Positions 56,681 through 64,000 of a stretch of DNA of 64,000 bases are shown here, piece by piece. Numbering within the stretch: position 1 is the stretch's first letter; each line of letters starts with the position of its first letter. The notes beneath the pieces are model-generated. The model was not told the DNA's origin and did not search any database. It saw only the letters and a program-made list of their open reading frames with translations. Both the position numbers and the translations under genes were made by a program. The DNA is taken from NCBI GenBank assembly GCA_019155185.1, contig CM032813.1, positions 10,690,645 through 10,754,644 on the forward strand. The letters run 5' to 3'. The stretch is from Beaufortia kweichowensis (Eukaryota; Chordata; Actinopteri; Cypriniformes; Gastromyzontidae).

Positions 56681-59600
56681 TTATTGTACAGGCATTCGTG
56701 TTCAGCATTTCTGTGATTATTGAAACCCTGAAAATATAAGAAAGTGTCAAAATAATTCAGTTTCTTACTGAAATTTTGAATGTAGATACATATTCAGCCT
56801 GTGTAAAGTAAAACATTTGTACACTTTTACTGTAAGTATCATAATGTAACGTATTATATATTATTATATCCATTGAAAAGACCCTCCCACACAATTGTGT
56901 CTCTATTAAATTTACATTTTAATCTAGTTATAAAAATGTTTAATTAAAAAATCCAGTGAATAAAAACTGAAAAAAGTTGTAGAAATAGTCAAAAAGAAGC
57001 ACACAATTTATTTTCCTCTGTTGCAAGCAGTATTTCAAACTCTTTTTTTCATGTTTACAACTTTTTCTTAATAGTAATAATAGTCACATTTCTTTGACTG
57101 TTTTTGTCACGCAATTGTGTGGTCATTTACAAAACTCATGAAGCTCGAGAATGTATCAATCGTACATTGTTTAGAGAAAGCAATGCTTTTTTTGCTCATG
57201 AACATTTACAAAACCGTATTTTATGTGATTGTCACTGTTTTTTCTAGCCGGACCGTGAGGTGAGGTGAGGTGAATCTCAAAGGGACTAAATGAGCAATCT
57301 GTGCGTCACTGCATCTTTTCTTTGTGCCGAGACTGAATGTTGTTTGTTGAAAGCACTCGGGAAGTATCCATTAAAGAAATGACAGTGTTATAATAACGCA
57401 GTGTTGTCATAGATACAAACTCTACAAAAACTCTCACTTTCTGGTTTCAAAATGCTTGAAAAATAGACAGCAGGATTTTTTATTATAGTGATTTTCAAAC
57501 TTTGTTGTTGTAAAATAAAACAGACAGTTACACAAACCGATCTTTAAATATCAGGTTTTGGGTTCGAAAAGACTGAAAAGTGCAAGTGGAAATATAAGAT
57601 AGTCGTTGCTTTTTGCAATAGAAGGAAAGTAATATTCCCCAATTTCTCCTCTTTCAACCAGATGGCCGAAGACACAAAGAAAATTTTGTCATGCCTCTCA
57701 AAATTCATGAAAAAACAAACACGAACATTGTCCCGGCAGTCTATTACTTTCAAACTTCAAACGCAGAAACGGCTGAGGATGTTTTTTCCCGTGCAGTCAC
57801 GGATAGGTAGTGTTGTAATCTCACCGTGTTGTTCTGCTTTTCCAACAAAGCTTTTAAGAACAAACAACTTTGCTGGCGGTTTCATACCCGAAAGCTTCCC
57901 CTCAGGGAACAGCTAAATACAGCTCAAGGTCTCGCCTCACCTTAACCGCCTAACAGCCTAATAATCTTATCATCTCTTTTGGTATTTAGTATGGGAAGCA
58001 CAATAGTTTCATACCTCTAGTTAGATAACCCCTTGCTGTCTAGAACCTACATAGGGAACTGATTTTTAAGCAATTATTAATAATACTTTTTTTTGCAGTG
58101 GTGGATAATTTTGCCTTATCTTTCAGCCACAAATTTTCCCAAATTTAAATTTTGTAGATCACACTCAGACAATATTGACTTGTGAAAGCATGTTTTAAAA
58201 TGTTTTCAGCCCCCAAAATGCTGTTTTGTGTTAATAAACGAAAAATGTGTGCCTTTGCCTATAATGCTATAATCTAAAGATAGACAGCCCACTAGGTTTT
58301 GGAACTGAGCTAATATGCTAATAACACAACCTAGCAAAGTTACACAAACCGGCAGTGACCTCTGGTTTGCTTTCCATTGCACTACATGTCTGTAAAGCTC
58401 TGATGTTTAGAATATTCTGGAATGTTCTGACTGACACCACCTGACCCTTTCACTGGGCCGTGGAGAGAGGCCGTCTTAGACTGGTCCTGTAAGAGATCTG
58501 ACAGTCCAGACTTAATGCTTTGACATCTCGCTGTCTCCGAAGTCCCTGCTCGTTCGTCCCCTTTAACCTCTTGATCCATAAATGCTGCCGAGCTCCTCTT
58601 ATGGTGAGTAGTGCTATTCAGAGGAGAACGAGTAAGACGGCCTTCTTTGATTTCATCTCGTGGCTGCAGGAAGCATTTACCGCAGTTTATTGATTCAGGC
58701 GCATGTCAACCTCCTGCCCGCTTCTTGTTTAATCATATCAGATTTTTAAGATGGTCCTAGATTGATGCTATTGATCGCGTCAGACAAAACTGTCAATTCC
58801 TGTCCGTAGGCTTGTTTTTTTTTTTGCGGTAGAATGTTCTTATGGAGAGCTTGTTGAGAATTTAAATGAATGTGGGATAATCAATGCGTTTTTGAGAGAA
58901 GAAAAATTTGAGAATGTTTGATCTGATTTGATATAATTTTTCACAGGGTTGCAGGGATATCGAGCAGTTAAACGCAATGCACGTTTCTGCATAGCAGCTT
59001 AAAGGCCCAGTCGGTGCAGTGTATTTGCCGTTAAGATAGGAAATTTGGGCAGGACTTAATTGAAAAATAGCCTTTAATTTATGTGACAGTCAGTTACTAG
59101 AATTTGCTGCTACTTCTAGTTAGAAACAGAAATTTGCGTAGAGTAGGTGATTTTTGCGATATCTTTGTTTCAAGAAGTCAAAAGTGATTTTAAAAATGCT
59201 TATATCAACAAAATTACTTATAATTCAATAAAAAGAAGGACTGATATGTTTAAAAATGTTTAATTTAAACCTATTACTGACAATTTCACACAATTTACAA
59301 TTTTATAAAAACTCATTACCCTAACCATTGAAAAAGAAATCCTTTTAGCCAGTAGCCATTTGAAATGTCCTAACAGATGTGTTTCTTTACACAAAACCAA
59401 ACTTAATGTAAGTGTCTCTCTCTGTGTGTGAAACAGTCCTGATTTTGGACTGTAATGTTTAAAGGCATTTTTATGTGAAATGCTAATTTTGACTATAGAT
59501 TATACACTAGATTATAGATGTAAATATAGATAATATTATAGTATAGATGTGAAAGTTAACAAACATTAACAATATGCTATTAATATTATATGCTAATACA

Positions 59601-60779
59601 ATAATTCTTCTTTATTTCACAAACACCAAATCTTGCTCTTTTTTTGGACAAATTGCAGTTTGCAGTGTTTATTTGAAATCACTTATTTAAGTACATCTGA
59701 ATTATATATTTTTTAAAAAGCTACACATTAACCTTTTCACTCTTAGATGTTTTTTTAGTGGGTGATACGATTAAAACTTCAGATGTGTCTTAAATTCGGC
59801 TGATGTGTTTGTTTCACATGCCCCTCACAACTCTCTGGCCTCGTTGCTGTCAGAGAAGCAACTCTTTTATGGGTTTATTAAAGCCTCTACATCCGTACTT
59901 TGTATCCCAGAAGCTTACAGTGATCCTGGAGAGAGAGGTTTTGTAAAGGAAAGGTTGTATTCACAATCCTAGCTGGTTCCCAAGGATTTAACTTCCTGCC
60001 TGCCTACCCATCATTTCAGGCCTTGGATACGTCCAGATCTCTCATGGGCTTTTTCTTTTAGGTGCTGATCGCTCACAGAAGCTTATGAGGCTCTAATCCT
60101 ACCTGACAGTTTAATGATAACTGTACGGGAGAAGTTCACCCAAGATACTCGCTATCAAATGAGCGAAACATTGACGAGCTCTTTATTTAGGCCGTGAGAA
60201 ATAACCATAGTGATTTTTCTGTCCTTGACAAAGCAAAAAAACAATCCTAATCAGTGCTTTTTTATTGTTTTTTTTTTACAGTTGAATTATGTACATTCTT
60301 AAACTTGGATTTAATTGTTGGGGAAAAAATGTAGAAATATTACAGTGAATACACTGTAAAAATACAGTGGGTCACAAAATTTAAAAAATTTAAATAATTT
60401 TTTTTTTCAGTAAATCTTTTTTTTACAGTAAACTCATCATAGACTATAGCAGGTTTGAGAAAAATTTAGGTGAAAATGTGAATATTTGTACATAGGATTG
60501 AGTATGGTCAATGGTCAAATTTTATTGATGACCAAGAAATAATAAAGACATCTTACATGTTGTTATAATTAGGCTGTTTGTTTTCATATTTTATTTAGAA
60601 AATCTACATTTTTTTAAATTGTTTAAATTTCAAGACCCAGGTCTGTGCTTAAAACAGGAAAACAGAAAACAAATACTTGTCATTTATTTTTTTTGGCAAC
60701 TCAGACTAAAATGTCAAATGTTTTGATATTTCACCAGGAATTTAAAACCAAAATATTTATTAATAACATTTTTGTTTCT
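56681..60779. other. Unique DNA; several candidate conserved noncoding blocks
   Basis: No repeat families except short AT tracts and a brief GTGAG run at 57258-57272. The GC-richer, repeat-free stretches are 57240-57310, 57860-57960, 58370-58760 and 59800-60240. Open frames of 60-84 codons have no recognised domain. The word ACACTGTAAAAATACAGTG at 60349-60367 is a short palindrome of uncertain origin. Confidence 0.3.
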
Positions 60780-60930
60780 TTTAGTCGTTGTGCTCATGCT
60801 GGCGTCACAGGTTCAAATCCGGCTTGCAACATTCTTTGATCCCGCTTACCCCTGGTTACCCCATCGCATACTATTTCTTACTCTTTCTCTCTCTGTCAAT
60901 AAAACTGTCAAAAAAGCCAGAAATAAAAGG
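60780..60930 (+). repeat. tRNA-derived SINE, partial
   Basis: A B box (CACAGGTTCAAATCCGGC, 60806-60823) is followed by a pyrimidine-rich body and the tail TCAATAAAACTGTCAAAAAA. The A box region (TAGTCGTTGTGCTCATGC) is degraded. Same family as 5406-5591. Confidence 0.6.
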
Positions 60931-63059
60931 CACTTTGTTATAGTTTTGTGCCTCTGTGAATTTCCCGCAATAGAACCTTAAAATATCAGAAGACAGGTTT
61001 ACAACAAAAACTACCCGAGGGTTCAGATATACAGTAGATGCTTCACTGTAAATTTACACCATATTTAAAGAGCTCATGTCAGGTTTATGGGGCAAATATG
61101 AAGTCATGTGCACATAATTTCAACCACTGTCCGGGTGTTTATTTACCCTTCAGGTGTTTCTTTGGGTGAGTGATATCCCTTGTTATACATCATAGCATGC
61201 AAACATCGCTCTTGAATATTTCATCACTAGGCCTTTACTTCTAGCTGTGGTCTCGCCGTGATTGTTTCAGAAAGACGATAAATCACATTCTAATTGTTTT
61301 CCGCCTCGCATTAGAAACTTCGCAAGTATAGATGCTCTTTTCTCTGCTAGTGCAATCAAAAGACAAATGCCACCTTGATGGATCATTCATTGTAAAACGC
61401 ACTTATTTATTTAATTTTTCTAAGTACTGGCGGAGTGAAATGAGATCAGTCAGTCAAGTGAGCTGTGTTCCCAAAGAAATGGAAGGACGTGGAACCGTGC
61501 CCTTGCTCAGACACGCCAGTGTCCTCGTTTGAATCCATCACGTGGAAAACAGACACTGTTGAACGCATTGCAAATAAGTGAATCTGTCAAAACGAGATGC
61601 ACGTCTAGATGACGTATGCATCCAGACTGGATGTTAAAATGGCTGCTACACAGTCAGGACTGTTCAAACAAGGCTTTGTTCCCCTGAAAGTGCCTTGATG
61701 GGTGATAGAGACTTGTGATTTCTGTATGTCGTATTGTGTTGTACCATTTAAACGCAAACTGGCCCACCAAAGCCAGTCTTCATCACGGCAGCGCCTGCTG
61801 ATTTACCGCCACTCAACGTGCTGATGGGAATTCAGTCTTAGCGCCCGCTGTGATGTGTCACTTAAAGATAGTTTGAAGTTTTGACAACCACTAACACAAG
61901 AGTGCTGTATACCAACAAGGTGCAATCGCGCACCTCCTTGTGCTTTGGAAAAAACATGAATTTTTCACACACAATTAACACTAAGACTTCACTACACAAG
62001 TATGCTGGACTTGAAAATGTTGAAAGCAGCATTTTTGTCGCTATGGTAAGCCTGGAGGAGTTATTTGGTGTAATGATTTCTGTTTTAGTTTGAACACTTT
62101 ATAGTATATTTTATTAGACTGAAAGGCAAGGTAATAAATTAGCAAGTAAGAAAAACAGAGACCGATTAGAAACTGTTGGAACCCAACTCTACAACTTGCA
62201 CTATACAGTTAGCTGAAAATGTCAATCTAAACTTACAAAAAATGCAGTTTTACATTTTTTACACGGTGGTGATTTTGTATATTCATTCATATGATTCATA
62301 TGATGTGAATCTTAGAAAATAATTATTAGAAAAAAGCAAAAACAAAGCCCCACCCCTAAACCTTAGCAAAAGTAGTGGACGGAAATGGACGCTACCGACC
62401 CAAAGGACAGTTTGATATGAATGCATCCTGTTTTTCTTGTGACTAATCTCGACAGTATTGAAGGTTAAGGAGAATGCAGAACAATATTTGTGTGGAATTA
62501 TTGTTTACTGAAACAAAAACGTTACTGACAGCAGGGTGGATCCCGAATGACTACTCGCAAATGAGTGGGAAATAAATCCACTAATTGCTTCACACTTTGC
62601 CACCTTCACTTAATATTTAAAGCCATAGCGATGGACAACAAACGAAAGTAAAGAGACAAGAACTGCCGCAATTCTGAAAAGCCCCTGCTTCAGTAGATTT
62701 GTTAATAGTATATTTTTAAAAATAAATTTTATTAGTGGTGTCTAGTAATGCACATATCACTGTTAATACATTCACAAGTTCACTTTTGCCTTTATATTAT
62801 CTCCATTTAAAACAAAACGAACAGAAAGAAAAGAGCATTTAATGTAATGTACATCTTTTTATCTAGGTTACAAACAAGACTTTTCCTGCACCTGACAACT
62901 CAGATTAATATTTTTATTTCTTTATATTTCTTCAAAAAAAATCGTGTACGTGTTATGATCTGCTTGTGTTGTAACGACCAAGGTTTATGCCCCGTGAAGA
63001 CGATCGGCCCACAACTCAGCTCATACTTCACGTATTTAACAGGGTTAGGTTAACTGTCA
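60931..63059. other. Unique DNA; candidate conserved noncoding block 61190-61860
   Basis: Repeat-free, with GC-richer stretches (61240-61330, 61450-61560, 61740-61860). No exon or RNA was recognised. Confidence 0.3.
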
Positions 63060-63398
63060 CTGTGCATATTGAGAATACACATGAAAATTACAGATTTTAA
63101 TTTTAAATTTTAATTAAATTTTTAAATGTAATAAAAAAAATATATTAAAAAATATATTTAATTTGAACTATTTTTAAAAATACAATTTTTACAAATACCA
63201 TTAAAAAAGATAATTTTTATTCTTTGTTTCTGTTTATTGTTATTAAAATGATCAAATTATTCTTAAAATATTTATTCTTAAATCTTATACCTATACATGA
63301 ATATATGTTTTTATGATGATCAGATTACAATTCAACTATGTAATATTACAGTGAATAAGGAAAAAACTTAGGGACAGTTAACAGGTTAATGCAACAAC
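63060..63398. repeat. AT-rich dispersed repeat, copy 4
   Basis: TGCATATTGAGAATACACAT begins it. TTTATTGTTATTAAAATGAT, GATTACAATTCAACTATG and the terminal GACAGTTAACAGGTTAATG match the other copies at 9140, 30572 and 38125 in the same order. Confidence 0.5.
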
Positions 63399-64000
63399 TA
63401 GCGCAGGGAAAGTTCTACTGTTGGTTCAAGATCCGGCTATGTGTGGTGTAGGGCAGGTCAGGATGTCAACACAAAGTTTAATGTGACCGAGATTAACACA
63501 GGAAGTCTCCACCTAATCATTTCAGAACAGCATGACCCTCCTGTCGCAATAAGATGTTTAACAGATGGGCATCGAAGAAGTTAGACATTGCATAAGGTGA
63601 ATAGTTGTTTATTCCATGTCCTTGTGGCATAATTCAGTGTGTGTTTTTATTTGTGTGCATGTATTTTTATTTAGTGCATGTATTATTTTATTTTCAGCAA
63701 AGAAAGGATGAAAATAATAGGCTCAAAATTGTCAAAAATAAAATATATTTAATCTTTTTTTGCTTAGTTTTTCCCCTCCAGCACAAGGTTTGACACTTAA
63801 TAGGGCTATTTTGGTCACAAAAGCAGGACACGAACGATACAGACAGTCTTTTAGCCTGTGATGAACCCAGCGGGGGAAAAATGAATCAAACTGCTTTCAT
63901 TCGCTTCACACCCTAACTACAGAACTGTCAGAACAAAAAGATCTCACACACAGCTACCAATCCAGCCTGTCTGCCTTATTACAGGTCCGCTAAAACCCAC
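63399..64000. other. Unique DNA to window end, no gene seen
   Basis: No repeat or exon was recognised. Confidence 0.4.

Overview
This is vertebrate nuclear DNA, most likely from a teleost fish close to the cyprinids. The reasons are the AT-rich composition, the absence of long open reading frames, and the dense set of fish-type repeats. These include a Tc1-like transposon with ends of the type CAGGGAGTGCAGAATTATT, an L2-like LINE, tRNA-derived SINEs with the tail TTTGGATAAAAGCG..., abundant 'TTAAAGGGATAGTTCA' MITEs, and long ATCC/ATCT and GT/AT microsatellites. Species and locus cannot be fixed from the sequence alone. No prokaryotic-style genes, rRNA, functional tRNA or CRISPR arrays were found.

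Layout. 1-15 kb: unique DNA carrying a 0.5 kb inverted-repeat retroelement with an 18 bp target duplication (1032-1574), SINEs (3838, 5406), a 928 bp DNA transposon with terminal inverted repeats and a 4 bp duplication (11452-12379), and a head-to-head pair of palindromic elements (14007-14936). 15-22 kb: a GC-richer block, a 0.9 kb ATCC/ATCT tract, a probable conserved-noncoding stretch (17.4-18.7 kb), a dead Tc1-like transposase gene (19.7-20.8 kb) and a GT/AT tract. 22-39 kb: mostly unique DNA with a 94 bp tandem array (26.2-26.7 kb), a related duplicated repeat (28.0-28.4 kb), MITE arms and a diffuse AT-rich repeat family. 39-48 kb: the best candidate host-gene exon (39327-39470) with a poly(A) signal, MITEs, a degraded L2-type LINE split by a MITE (43.9-45.8 kb), and a 28 bp minisatellite with higher-order structure (47.0-47.8 kb). 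48-64 kb: largely repeat-free DNA, with the longest candidate regulatory interval at 54.4-56.7 kb.

How it fits together. The window reads as introns and/or intergenic DNA of a large gene region rather than a cluster of genes. A possible 44 bp internal exon (31512-31555) and a possible terminal exon (39327-39470) lie on the + strand with compatible reading phase and could be the 3' end of one gene; I do not recognise the protein. All other protein-coding remnants belong to transposable elements and are broken. Blocks called 'candidate conserved noncoding' are inferred only from lack of repeats, higher GC and homeodomain-type TAATTA motifs. They need alignment to other fish genomes.
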